Assembly (NCBI RefSeq): GCF_000006405.1
Contig: NW_003202385.1
Span: 195,890 to 259,889 of the forward strand
Length of the DNA stretch: 64,000 bases
Reading direction: 5' to 3'
Source: Perkinsus marinus ATCC 50983
Taxonomy: Eukaryota > Perkinsozoa > Perkinsida > Perkinsidae
Within the stretch, counting starts at the first letter, position 1. The number at the start of each line of letters is the position of its first letter. Of the stretch, positions 23,299 through 32,856 are shown in pieces. Both the position numbers and the translations under genes were made by a program. The notes beneath the pieces were generated by a model, which saw only the letters and a program-made list of their open reading frames with translations, was not told the origin of the DNA and made no database searches.

Positions 23299-23532
23299 TC
23301 ACTCATAGACGCTGTAGACTCCCAAGGCCAACAGGAAGATCCCTTCGCACGTGTTGTGGATCTTTACCAGAAGACCAGCATCCTCTGGTGTTGTCTCTCG
23401 ACCCGTCTTGGGGTAAACCAAGTAAATGCCGAGGACCGTGACGCCCACCCAGAACACTACCCCTAGAACACGGGACGTGAGACTCAGCTTCGCCATGGGC
23501 CCTTCCCTCGGGGACTCTTGCATTGATGACAT
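23299..23532 (-). CDS. Small two-helix membrane protein
   Basis: A 77-residue frame starts at the ATG at 23532 (MSSMQESPREGPMAKLSL). It has two hydrophobic segments (VLGVVFWVGVTVLGIYLVYP and GIFLLALGVYSVYE) separated by a short polar loop. The upstream part of the same frame lacks an ATG. No intron is needed. I do not recognise the family. It lies 3' of the ERO1 fusion gene on the same strand, with about 190 bases between them. Confidence 0.5.
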   Translation of the reverse strand: MSSMQESPREGPMAKLSLTSRVLGVVFWVGVTVLGIYLVYPKTGRETTPEDAGLLVKIHNTCEGIFLLALGVYSVYE

Positions 23533-23723
23533 TTTATTATAAAAGATCGACAGAAAATCTGTTGCTTCCACTAATGATCTACTGTACCACTACAACGCAA
23601 GTCCAGGGAAGACTCACAGGAAATTGTCACAGCAATAGTCGAGCCAAGGACGAGGAGAGAGTCCGCACAATATCAATATTAACATAACATAGTATTTCGA
23701 CCGCTTACTGCTGCTGCTGCTGG

Positions 23724-26700
23724 TCACAGTTCATCATCAGCACGGCCAGAGTGTTTACCACTAGACTCGGCAGAATGTTCCTCGAGCTTTCCAATAGGCT
23801 CAAAACCCATGTCCTGAACCAAGCTGGCCGTGTGGACCTGCCGAAAGGTCTCAGTGGCGTCTCTACCACAACTATCCTCTATAGCAGGAGGCCCACCAGG
23901 ATGCTCACTAGAGTAGTCGCTAAAGTCATAGACCAAACCGTACAAGGAAATCCAGCAATCACTCGGAGAGCCGTGTTCAGCGAGCTCTAGTGAAGTGATG
24001 GTCCCTAGAGACGCTTGTCGGCCATCCAACTGTTGTGGTCGGGGGTTGGTCGTAGTAAAAGGTTCACCCTCAATGGGCACACGGTCACCAATCCTCTTGC
24101 CAAAGACGGCACATTCCAGCAGAGAGTTTCCACCTAGACGATTACGTCCATGTACGCCACCAGACACCTCCCCAGCGGCCCAAAGACCATTAATGACGGC
24201 ACCGTTGGTGTCAAGGACATGCCCATTGGTGTCGATGCTGATGCCCCCCATGGTGTAGTGGATAACAGGTGTGACCTTTCCGACAAAGTAATGACGACCA
24301 TTCGAGGGGGCCTGCACAGAGTCCTTCCAAGAGTCACCACCTACAAACTTCACCGCGCCACGAAAGTCCACTTCCCGCAACAGGCCTCGAGATTTGTACA
24401 TCGTAATGTGTCGCTCCGCCGGCCCATGGACCGCATCATACGGTATTAGGAGGCTGAAGGCCCTCGCTGAGCCGCCCGTCTCAGCCGCCCTCTCCAGCAT
24501 CTTCGCCGTAACATACTTCCGTGTGCCGAGCTCATCACAAAAACGCTGACCATGTTGGTCCAGCAGGACTCCACCGACACCTCTGAGGATCTCAGCTGCG
24601 AGCACCTTGGTCCTGGCATCGGGGTGCTTGGGATCGATGAACCCTGTAGGGTGCAGTTGGACCTGCTCCATGTCCCTGAGACCAACACCAGCGTCCCGTA
24701 CAGCTATCTTGATGCCATCGCCTGTAGTGTGAGGACCAAGAGTCGTAGGGAAGTCCAACAGGTCCGGCCTATACTGGGCCATCAGGGAGTCGGCAGACAC
24801 ATCAAAACCAAAACCACCAGTTGCCAAAACAACAGAGTCACCGAGGGACTCTACCTCTTCCTCGTTGATCCCGACGGTGTACGTGACGCCTCTAACGACC
24901 CTACGGTCTACTATAAGACCAGTAAGCTGAGCACTGTTAACGACAACTATGTTCGACAGGCTATGGGCAACTTTCGAACCAGCAGCTGTCAACTCCGCGC
25001 CAATGATGCCCCCTTGGGGCCGCACCGTCCGTGCCCTAGAGTGACCTCCCAGTCTTACTGGGGTCGACAGAGGAACGCCAAACCGCTCCTGGACCCACTT
25101 CACCGTGTCCAGCGAGTCATTTACCAATACGTTGGCAAGCTCTGGATGACCACATGGGCCAAGGCCACTCTCACAACTCTGCAGCGTATCGTTGAGGAAG
25201 GCCTCATAGCACTCCTCCGTGGTATCCATCCTCACATTGATCCCGCTCGAGGCCTTAGCACTATTGCCACCCAAGTGCTTGGACTTGTCCAGGAGTAAAA
25301 CTCGAGCACCACGATCGGCCGAGGCTATAGCAGCGCTCATACCAGCAAGGCCACCACCCACAACAACAACGTCGTATTTCCGACTCGTGGTCTTTCCAGT
25401 AGTGACCTTGGACCTGATGTACCTCAGGGCATGACGACAGAAGGCCTCAGCGGGGAAGGTGGCCGCTAGTGATAGCACTGCTTTATCCTCATCGACAATA
25501 GCGTCCACGAGCAGGTCTTCGTCACGTTGGTTGAGGTGGAGCTCAGCGACGTGCGACAAAGCAAGTTCCATCACAGAAGCGCCAGAATTGCTGAAAGCCG
25601 CCGCTGGCCGTGACACGCGTGTCACCAGCTTTCTCTGGTCCTCGAGGTACAGGTTTGTGAGTCGACCCACCTCCATCAGGCCATGGGAAAACTTATGCAC
25701 AGTGTTCACCAGAGCGACGACTTCATCTCGAGAGAGGGCCGAGGGCAGCAGAGACACGTCCGGGGTGAGCAGGACCTTCAAGGCTGTACCCAAGCCCAGC
25801 AGAGTGACCTTCGAGTGTAGGCGACAACGACGGCATCGGACACAGTTGGTCAAAGCAGTGATATTCTGGAAGACCGACTTGAACTGCTCCGCTAGCTGGC
25901 GTCTATCCGCCCTGTCCACTGGGAAGAGACTGTCCTCATCGAAGCCTTGGAAAACAGGCGTGCAGAGCTTCATCTCAGAGGCGTCCAGCAGATGTTTCAT
26001 CAGCATTTGAGTATTCTCGTCATCGACCGGTTCACCAGTGGAGTACTCCCAGTTGTAGAGGACAGGTTTGGCCTTGTGCAGGGCCCTCAAGGTGACCAAA
26101 TAAGCAAAGTTGAGGTTCTTCAGCCACTCTGGATGCTTGCCCACTGTAGCCATAAACTTCTCATTATTCGGCTTCCACGCAACTTCCCCCTTTTTGGGTG
26201 GATAGTAGTTGGCCAAGACCTGTATAGTGACCGCCTCGTGCATGCCCGAGAGCAGTCGTTGCAGTACACGCTCCTCATAACAGTAGCCATCAGTGCCTAA
26301 GCCCCGACCTATGCTCACACAGTTCTCGGCATCAATGGCCTCCCATATGTGAGAACCATTATAACCAGTATTGTGCTCGGGGTTCAGCAGTAAGTTAACG
26401 TAGTCAAGCTTGTCGCTGGCCCTAGGGGGACGACAAATATCGAACCAGAAGTCCGGCTTGATACTCTCGTCATCATCTAGGTCATCCAAGTCGTCCTCGA
26501 ATTCGTCCTCGATCACATTGGACTCAGATTCACTGATAAAGGGGTTAACCTCATTGCCGCTGGGTTCAATACTACACAGTGAAGGACCACCAGAAGCTGC
26601 AGGGCTCAACGAGGTGTCAAACCCGAAAGCAGCTCCAGCGCCACCCGGAGGGGTCGACCCACACATAACTTCGTCTTTGTTGGCGTCTCCCCAAGTGAAG

Positions 26701-26981
26701 GCGCAGTCTTCATCCATAGCTACCCGGACCAAACGGAAGTACGTAGTGTTAGCCAACTCCTCGAGTATGGAATGGAGCTGTGCCGAGTTGGCCCGCTGAA
26801 CTGCCTCAACCTCACACTTGGTACCGTCAACCTGACCTCCCACCAGCGACGCCGGCCGACCCGAGGGGGTATCAAAAACATCAGCACCCATAACAGCCCC
26901 AACGAGAAGCATTGCCATGAGCGCCACTAGCGATCGCTTGGTGAGGGAAAAACATGACCCTCGACAAGCTGATATTGACAT
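23724..26981 (-). CDS. ERO1-fumarate reductase-cytochrome b5 fusion, ER-retained
   Basis: One intron-free frame of 1085 residues from the ATG at 26981; an in-frame GTG 5 codons upstream is less likely. A hydrophobic segment at about residues 14-33 looks like a signal peptide. Residues about 55-440 are ERO1, the FAD thiol oxidase that reoxidises protein disulfide isomerase. Seen are LLLNPEHNTGYNG, LLSGMHEA, LRALHKA, the CVRCRRC active site (Cys380, 383, 386) and LGLGTALKVL. Residues about 535-965 are a soluble fumarate reductase flavoprotein: the GGGLAGMSAA nucleotide motif, and catalytic-type His777 (LHPTG), Arg821 (DELGTRK), His908 (HYTMGG) and Arg948 (HGRNRLGGN). Residues about 995-1065 are cytochrome b5 with heme ligands His1027 (EHPGG) and His1050. 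The last four residues are DDEL. In yeast, ERO1 and the separate ER fumarate reductase Osm1 cooperate anaerobically. The relay here is inferred. Confidence 0.92.
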   Translation of the reverse strand: MSISACRGSCFSLTKRSLVALMAMLLVGAVMGADVFDTPSGRPASLVGGQVDGTKCEVEAVQRANSAQLHSILEELANTTYFRLVRVAMDEDCAFTWGDANKDEVMCGSTPPGGAGAAFGFDTSLSPAASGGPSLCSIEPSGNEVNPFISESESNVIEDEFEDDLDDLDDDESIKPDFWFDICRPPRASDKLDYVNLLLNPEHNTGYNGSHIWEAIDAENCVSIGRGLGTDGYCYEERVLQRLLSGMHEAVTIQVLANYYPPKKGEVAWKPNNEKFMATVGKHPEWLKNLNFAYLVTLRALHKAKPVLYNWEYSTGEPVDDENTQMLMKHLLDASEMKLCTPVFQGFDEDSLFPVDRADRRQLAEQFKSVFQNITALTNCVRCRRCRLHSKVTLLGLGTALKVLLTPDVSLLPSALSRDEVVALVNTVHKFSHGLMEVGRLTNLYLEDQRKLVTRVSRPAAAFSNSGASVMELALSHVAELHLNQRDEDLLVDAIVDEDKAVLSLAATFPAEAFCRHALRYIRSKVTTGKTTSRKYDVVVVGGGLAGMSAAIASADRGARVLLLDKSKHLGGNSAKASSGINVRMDTTEECYEAFLNDTLQSCESGLGPCGHPELANVLVNDSLDTVKWVQERFGVPLSTPVRLGGHSRARTVRPQGGIIGAELTAAGSKVAHSLSNIVVVNSAQLTGLIVDRRVVRGVTYTVGINEEEVESLGDSVVLATGGFGFDVSADSLMAQYRPDLLDFPTTLGPHTTGDGIKIAVRDAGVGLRDMEQVQLHPTGFIDPKHPDARTKVLAAEILRGVGGVLLDQHGQRFCDELGTRKYVTAKMLERAAETGGSARAFSLLIPYDAVHGPAERHITMYKSRGLLREVDFRGAVKFVGGDSWKDSVQAPSNGRHYFVGKVTPVIHYTMGGISIDTNGHVLDTNGAVINGLWAAGEVSGGVHGRNRLGGNSLLECAVFGKRIGDRVPIEGEPFTTTNPRPQQLDGRQASLGTITSLELAEHGSPSDCWISLYGLVYDFSDYSSEHPGGPPAIEDSCGRDATETFRQVHTASLVQDMGFEPIGKLEEHSAESSGKHSGRADDEL

Positions 26982-27213
26982 GTTGAGAATTAACACTAAA
27001 GTGATACTGAGAATAACGTCAAAGTCGACGATACACTGAAGCGAAGTCTGCCATGGGGAAAGGAGACACTCTTTGTGTCAGACTACTCCGCCCCATAGGA
27101 TCGGATGATGACCATGGAAGAGGCCCCTCTGAGTACAAGCAACTCGTCGTCTTACTATCACGAAACGGTTCATACTACAACGAATAACATTCTCTCCTGG
27201 CAAATATTGAGTA

Positions 27214-28533
27214 TCAGTTTTTTTTCAGCCTTCGTACCGTCTCTCGCACAACTTTCACTGCAAGTGGAGCTGCCAGAAACACACTGCTTGCCACAGCAAC
27301 AGCCGTGTTATCCCCCGGCACGGAGAACTCCAACGGAATAGTAAAGGCAGCGCCGCCTCGAGTAAAGCGGAACTTCAATACAGCCGAGTCGAAGTTGGGC
27401 CATCGGAGCATCAGCGACCACTGGATAAGCGTCGGAAAGACCCCATCGAGCTCCTCCCAGTCAGTCAAACTCTCCGCCCCGTTCAGCCGCTGAGAGCACC
27501 TGAGCTCAATACCTGCACCAGCTGACAGAGACATTGTGGGACCACAGGAGACCTCAAAGCCGCCACTGAAGGGGAGTACGGTCTTGGCCTCCATGGCGAT
27601 GTTGCCCTCTCCCTCAATAGTAAAAGTATACTTCATAGTGCAGCGATCCCAAACCCTTATCCTGGCAAGGTCCTCATCACTCCCCACTTCCGAGTTGGTT
27701 TTCTCAACCTCGAATGCCGCGTGATTGCCATTGCCAACAGCCAGTGTGACACTGCCAGCCCAGTCCTTGAAAAGCTGCAGGCCCCAGGTCATGGCCGCGC
27801 CCACACCACCCGTCTGTGTCCAAGAGACCGTCTGCCTCACAGTAGAATGTTGACCAACTTGCCGAGTAATGACCGCTTCCACGGCCGGTGGCCACCACTG
27901 CCCCGCTACAGTGTCAACCATCACACGGCTCTGCATGTAGGGGGTCCACCCCGTCTGCCAAAAATACGTCATTTTCCCAACTCCTCCTCCATTGGCTTGG
28001 ACATTGCTCGCAGTGACCACTGTGAAGTTGTGCCTTCCCATAGTGATGCCCATACCATGAGTAAAACTCGTATACACCCACCGTGGGGCCTCCTGCCAGT
28101 CCCTGAACTTGAGGCCAGTAGTCATATCACCTTGCAGGTTGAACATCCTATGAACCTTCATTTCCTCATTACCCCTCATCATGGCCCTTACTCGTCGCTC
28201 AAGATTAGCCAAAGTCTCATCCTGCTTGACCACAACACCATCAGCCATGCTGATGCCATCCACCCCGTACTTATCATAAAAGGACCTCATTGTCGGATTG
28301 GACAGAACCCGATAGGCGTAGTTGATCCTTCTGAACGCCTCCGGATCCCCACCCTGCGACGCTCTCTTGTCGGGATGGTGCAATTTGCTCTGATTCAAAT
28401 ATCCCTGTCGAATAGCGTCAGCGTCGCTATCGTGAGTAACGTGTAGTAGGTCGTATAGGTCCATGTCCGGGACGCCGGTGGTCTCACCCATGCTGCTGGA
28501 GCTGTCCCCATTCGCGTACTGAGAAGGAGGCAT
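27214..28533 (-). CDS. DNAJC11-like J-domain protein
   Basis: A single exon of 439 residues starts at the ATG at 28533. The J domain is at about residues 24-90 (DLYDLLHVTHDSDADAIRQG, then the HPD motif in KLHHPDKR and FYDKYG). The rest is rich in beta strands (for example GLKFRDWQEAPRWVYTSFTH) as in the DUF3395/beta-barrel part of DNAJC11. It ends with a hydrophobic segment and a basic tail (VRETVRRLKKN). DNAJC11 associates with the mitochondrial MICOS/SAM complexes and cristae organisation. J proteins activate Hsp70 ATPase through HPD, which is intact here. No intron is needed. Confidence 0.85.
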   Translation of the reverse strand: MPPSQYANGDSSSSMGETTGVPDMDLYDLLHVTHDSDADAIRQGYLNQSKLHHPDKRASQGGDPEAFRRINYAYRVLSNPTMRSFYDKYGVDGISMADGVVVKQDETLANLERRVRAMMRGNEEMKVHRMFNLQGDMTTGLKFRDWQEAPRWVYTSFTHGMGITMGRHNFTVVTASNVQANGGGVGKMTYFWQTGWTPYMQSRVMVDTVAGQWWPPAVEAVITRQVGQHSTVRQTVSWTQTGGVGAAMTWGLQLFKDWAGSVTLAVGNGNHAAFEVEKTNSEVGSDEDLARIRVWDRCTMKYTFTIEGEGNIAMEAKTVLPFSGGFEVSCGPTMSLSAGAGIELRCSQRLNGAESLTDWEELDGVFPTLIQWSLMLRWPNFDSAVLKFRFTRGGAAFTIPLEFSVPGDNTAVAVASSVFLAAPLAVKVVRETVRRLKKN

Positions 28534-28605
28534 TACAGTAATGAGAAATCCTTAGTGAAGACCACACGAAGGTAGCTTAGATGGACCAAGGATAGAAAAA
28601 ACTAA

Positions 28606-28650
28606 GAAAATCATCGCATGCCGGACTCGAACTCGGGGCCTTTCGGTTGT
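28606..28650 (-). other. tRNA-like T-arm sequence
   Basis: Read on the minus strand it shows CCCGAGTTCGAGTCCGG, then a CATGCG end and a TTTTC stretch further on, resembling a tRNA 3' half. No 5' half is found, and the expected 5' region would overlap the end of the upstream coding exon. It is probably a tRNA-derived relic or chance. Confidence 0.3.
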
Positions 28651-28661
28651 CGGAAACATCC

Positions 28662-31105
28662 TTATTTCACAAACACTGCCTGGAGCGTCTCCTCCCCACA
28701 ACATGGTTCGTTATCGACATGCCGGACCTTCACACGCTCAGCCTCCGACCGAAACCTATCCCTCAGTTTCTCACTCACGTCCTCGTTCTGTGGAAGCTCC
28801 CTTGGGAACCGCGAGAAGCGCACTCCTCCACCCACGAAGAAAGGTGCCTCCCTCCACCATTCTAGTACTGCATCGGGATAGACCAACAGGTCAATCGGTA
28901 TACCGCATAGTCCAGAGTCTACTCTGCGTGCTATAGTCACCGCATGCTGGCAGTCAGACTTGCCACGGTCGAAACTCTCCACACTAGAGGAAGCCTCTTC
29001 GAGCTCATCTGAGCAACCTGGACCATCAGGCCTCGCACAACCTACTCGTTTCTGTAGGATTAATCGTGACTTACTCCGCGTTCGAAGCCGATGCCGATTC
29101 CTCACCGTCGCCGAGATGGACTCTTTAAAAGGGAGGCATGCATCTACACTGACTACCCTGTTAAGGACCGTGTAGACTTCCGTTCGACACCCACTGCTAG
29201 ACCTCGGCCAGAAGGACGATGAGTCACCTCTCGCGCTGTAACATTCGGCCACATTACTCAGCACCTCCATGACCCGTATGGGCAACCGAATCGCATCACG
29301 CGCCACAAAATTGCAACAAACAGTCATCCTGATCATCGCGGCCAGCAGAGGTAGAGACAGAGGTAGCTCAACGTCCTCAGGGAGGTCCTCTAGCCGCGAC
29401 ACAAGGACCTCCAACCCAGTAGAGATGAGACCATACAATCCCCTCGCCTCCCCTTCATCAAGGGCGACGACAGATAGGTCTAAATACTGCCATAACGCTA
29501 CAAGGAGCTGAGCCATGCCCTCCGCTGACAGCACATCCCATCGGAAGCCCTCAAGCAGGACCCCCAGAGGGTCAACCCGAATATCAAGAGCGAAGCATGC
29601 ATGCAAGAGCAACGCTTTCGTTACCGACGACACCCCTTCTGGAACAACCAAATCCATCCAGTGCGGGCAGAAGCTCTTGAGCCTTAACCGTGCCATCGAC
29701 TCGAGTACACCTGCCCACAGGGACCACTCTCTGGGACTCCCCTTTGGAACGATGATTGACGTCTTCTCATCGATGCCCCAACGCGCCAGCACAGCCATTG
29801 CAGAGTCAATTCGGCCTATTCGGGCACAGACACCAAGGGCTACAGCGAGGGAAGCCAGATCACCCGATTGGACCCCTCTCGACAACGCACTCGTCCAGTC
29901 AAAGGCCCCAATTGTAGGGCGGAGCGATGCAATCTCATTAGACTGACCCATGGTGCCCTCGGAGGCATCTTCAGTGAAGTAGAAGGAAAGGTAATGGAGA
30001 TACCTCAATAGCGTTGGACGATCCGATGAGGCCGGCAACACCCCTGACATCTCCAGGCTGAGCGCATCCCTACGATGGGGCTGACCTGCACTCAGGAAAT
30101 TCACCACTCGAAACCCTCAGCCTTTCTACCCGTGTGCATCGTCTCCAGCAGAGTCATCACACTATGCCCGTTGACCACCTCCTCGCCTCTGACCGCCAAC
30201 TGGTTTCGCAGCCATGGTCGAAAGCCGCTAGGGAAGAGGGCACCATGCCCAGCTCTGTTAGCGTCCCTCCATACCTCTACCAGGGACATGATGTCATCAC
30301 AACTCACATCTAGCTTCGAGAAAAGTATGGTTCGTCCCACGAGGGCTTGTACCGCATTTATCACAGTGGCGTCTCGGAGGTCCGCACAGCGAAGAAATAC
30401 GGCGAGAATCTTTAGAGTATCTTGAGGTCGCAAACTTGCATGCAACGTAAAAGATATCCTCTGCGCTGCGTTACTAACGAGCTTCTCGCTGAGCCACCCC
30501 AGGCCCTCTAGAGAGACCAACAGCTGCGCCAAATTCTGCCCCGAGACCTCCGGCCAATGACAGGACAATCGCCACTCTAGTATCTTATCCAGACCATCTG
30601 GCAGCTTCCGAGAGGGGTCACAAGCGGCGTAGTCAGCCAGGAAAGCTACCACTTGAACCAACGGCAGAGGACCAAATCTACGCCCTTCATCACTGATGTC
30701 CGCTACAGCATCCATCACAACATTCGTGAACTGCTTCGACTCCAACCCCAAGGTCCTAGCCGCCTCACATACATAGCCAATACTCGCGCCGTCCGTGGTC
30801 GGGCCGATGGCCTCAGCGACTGACTCCACCCCTCGAGTGATATCCGCGAGCACAGCCGCACGGTACCGTACGGGGACATGGGCATTCCAGTCCACCCCTG
30901 AGCGACTCACTGCCAGCCCGCATACTCCTGCCGCTGTCCTCAGCCAGTGAGGGTCATCTCGCTCGTGCCACACCAGCTTCATAAGGATAGCTCGACACAG
31001 GGGAGCCGCCGTAACCGGACTGGGCCCTCGGGGACCACGAGACCGCGCAATGTGGAGGAGGAGATTATGAGCTCCACTGGCGGGAAGCCTCTGCAGCCTC
31101 CTCAT
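28662..31105 (-). CDS. Large helical-repeat protein with organelle-type leader
   Basis: Two large exons join in phase across a roughly 45-base intron near 30083-30127 to give about 795 residues. The ATG at 31105 gives a basic, Arg-rich leader (MRRLQRLPASGAHNLLLHIA), which looks like a mitochondrial or plastid transit sequence. The body is built of short helix pairs (for example LPLVQVVAFLADYAACDPSR and LLVALWQYLDLSVVALDEGE). The C-terminus contains GIPIDLLVYPDAVLEWW and a charged end. It resembles the 20.6-22.2 kb protein in style. FASTK/RAP, OPR or HPR-type RNA-binding proteins are the likeliest relatives. I see no definite motif, so function is open. Confidence 0.65.
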
Positions 31106-31231
31106 GGCTTTGCTGATCAAGGCCGGCCAGATGGCGAATCTATGTAGCGCGTTTGGAGGTGCTTTATGGACAGTTAAACTCTGTCGGGGAGGAATGGCCA
31201 GCGCAGCATGACGAAATGATGAGACAAGGTC

Positions 31232-31459
31232 CTAAGGTAGGACCAGAACATTATAACGACTACCGGTGTACCGAATTACTTGATTTTTCCTAGCAGTAGA
31301 TGCACATACCCTCACGTTCTTGCCTGCCACCCGATTCACCTTAACATGAGCCCTGGTTACCGCGGCGACTGCACGACATCGTGAGGGGCTGCCCATGGTC
31401 GAGACCAATGAACTCCCATTGCGGCCAATAGGCCCAACAAACCCTCCTGAACGCAACAT
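31232..31459 (-). CDS. Small basic protein
   Basis: A 75-residue frame starts at the ATG at 31459 (MLRSGGFVGPIGRNGSSLVS) and ends with VIRYTGSRYNVLVLP. It is rich in Arg, Ser and Val, without a membrane helix. The size and basic charge would suit a mitochondrial ribosomal protein or another small RNA-associated factor, but I recognise no family. It lies between two other minus-strand genes. Confidence 0.4.
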   Translation of the reverse strand: MLRSGGFVGPIGRNGSSLVSTMGSPSRCRAVAAVTRAHVKVNRVAGKNVRVCASTARKNQVIRYTGSRYNVLVLP

Positions 31460-31637
31460 ACTATTACATAGGAAAAAACTAATATGTCATGAAGAGAAGT
31501 CAAAGGCAATGCCATGCAGAGTATCCCATCACGCTTGATAGCACCGTGACCACGGGAAGACTTCAGCACTGGCAAATACCACCGACTCAACTATTTGCTC
31601 TATAATACTAGCATATCTACTCAAAAAACTACTCTCC

Positions 31638-32240
31638 CTACTCTTCTTCCGAGGCTTCAGCCGACGCCGCCATGCTCTTGGGCCTATAGTAGACCTTAGC
31701 CGGCAAGTTGCCAAGCATTCTCTGACGATCAGTCTCGACCCATCTCCAGCTCAGCCCATGCCCAGCAATACGGCCGCATATAGCCCCAAAGTAGGCACAG
31801 AAGGGGAGCACGATGAGCTTGCTTTGGTAGTTGTATCTCCTGAGACTCCACCAGGGTAGACTGACACCCAATAGAAGTCCTGGTAGCAGGCCGTTCTGGG
31901 CGATAACTCTGCGACGGACACTTTCCTGCCTCCTACGGCAGATGTCTATAGCCGGATCGCTGGCCGAGGGATCGAACTTGCGCCTGAGGATGTTGTACAT
32001 GTCATGCTTGTCGAGCTTAGAGTAGCGCCAATGGAAAACTGGGAACATGAGGGCTAGTCCAGTCTTCTCCAGCAGACGTATACGCCTTTTGGCTATCTTG
32101 TTCTTCTCCTCAATGATGGTGATGTCGGAGGGGACGAGGAGGAGGTTACTCATGTTAGAGGTGATAAACGCCCTACGCTGAGAAACAGGACGGCACAAGC
32201 AAAGGGAGCGGACGCTATGGGCCTCAAGGGGGACTCCCAT
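31638..32240 (-). CDS. Small membrane protein of unknown function
   Basis: The frame is open from 32291, but the first ATGs are at 32240 (MGVPLEAHSVRSLCLCRPVS) and 32153 (MSNLLLVPSDITIIEEKNKI). The longer start gives an Arg-rich leader that could target mitochondria. Two hydrophobic stretches (GLLPGLLLGVSLPWW and LIVLPFCAYFGAICGRIAG) suggest a hairpin in a membrane. Between them and at the ends the protein is strongly basic, finishing with an acidic tail (AASAEASEEE). No family was recognised. Confidence 0.5.
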   Translation of the reverse strand: MGVPLEAHSVRSLCLCRPVSQRRAFITSNMSNLLLVPSDITIIEEKNKIAKRRIRLLEKTGLALMFPVFHWRYSKLDKHDMYNILRRKFDPSASDPAIDICRRRQESVRRRVIAQNGLLPGLLLGVSLPWWSLRRYNYQSKLIVLPFCAYFGAICGRIAGHGLSWRWVETDRQRMLGNLPAKVYYRPKSMAASAEASEEE

Positions 32241-32439
32241 GAATTCATGACGAGATTGTCGAATCTTGAAGATCTCACTAAATCTTGGCACTTCTCAACA
32301 GATTTTCCGATCGCGTGAAGCAGTTATGTAAGTGTACCGACTGTCCTTCTGCTCAGCCATTCTCGCACTCGCATGAGATGCATCGTTCACTGAAATACCC
32401 CATACTCCTCCTGGTTCCTAAGGTCGTCGTATTGTCAGA

Positions 32440-32856
32440 GGACCTTTTTGATGATGGCACCATTTGGTGACACGATATCTGTAGCTCCTCGGAACTGGAA
32501 GAACGGTAAGACGAGGTGTTGTCGGCGTCTGAGGGCGGAGCATGAGAGAGGAGGTTGATAAGGTCTGGAGAGGCAGCCGAGCCGCTGTAAGGAGTAGGGC
32601 ATGCTGCAGATGGGAGGTCAGGCACCGTCGCTGCCACCTGACGAGGATATCAAGGCATGCCGTGCGAGTGGTAGTCGACAACAGCTACCGTTCGGCTACC
32701 TAAGCTGAACTGAACAGCTACTGAGGCAATGGGAGACTAACAGCCCTCTTGAGGGGGAAGGGGATCTGCTGGAGGCTGAAGATCTGAATAGCTACTATAC
32801 ACTCCCTGGAAAGAAGGGCGGCCAGAGTGGTGGTGCGTCCAACATCGCGGAATGGT
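32440..32856 (+). CDS. Possible small plus-strand gene (last exon best supported)
   Basis: The final stretch, 32718-32856, is open and acidic (LLRQWETNSPLEGEGDLLEA...) and ends with TAG after GGASNIAEW. It is preceded by a clean acceptor (CTGAACAG). Upstream fragments such as MMAPFGDTISVAPRNWK near 32450 and a piece near 32600-32660 look coding, but I could not join them in one phase. Minus-strand frames also cover this area. Treat as a candidate only. Confidence 0.3.

Noticed and set aside
24552-25298. Plus-strand 248-codon frame opposite the fusion gene
   Set aside because: It lies wholly opposite the fumarate reductase domain, has no motif, and its openness follows from codon bias on the coding strand. 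The same holds for other long frames opposite this gene.
23724-26981. Trypanosomatid-type NADH-dependent fumarate reductase, or an assembly chimera
   Set aside because: The N-terminal part matches ERO1, not the ApbE-like part of the trypanosomatid enzyme, and the frame is continuous with consistent targeting signals at both ends.
27721-28446. Plus-strand 241-codon frame
   Set aside because: It lies opposite the DNAJC11 J domain and barrel coding region and has no motif.
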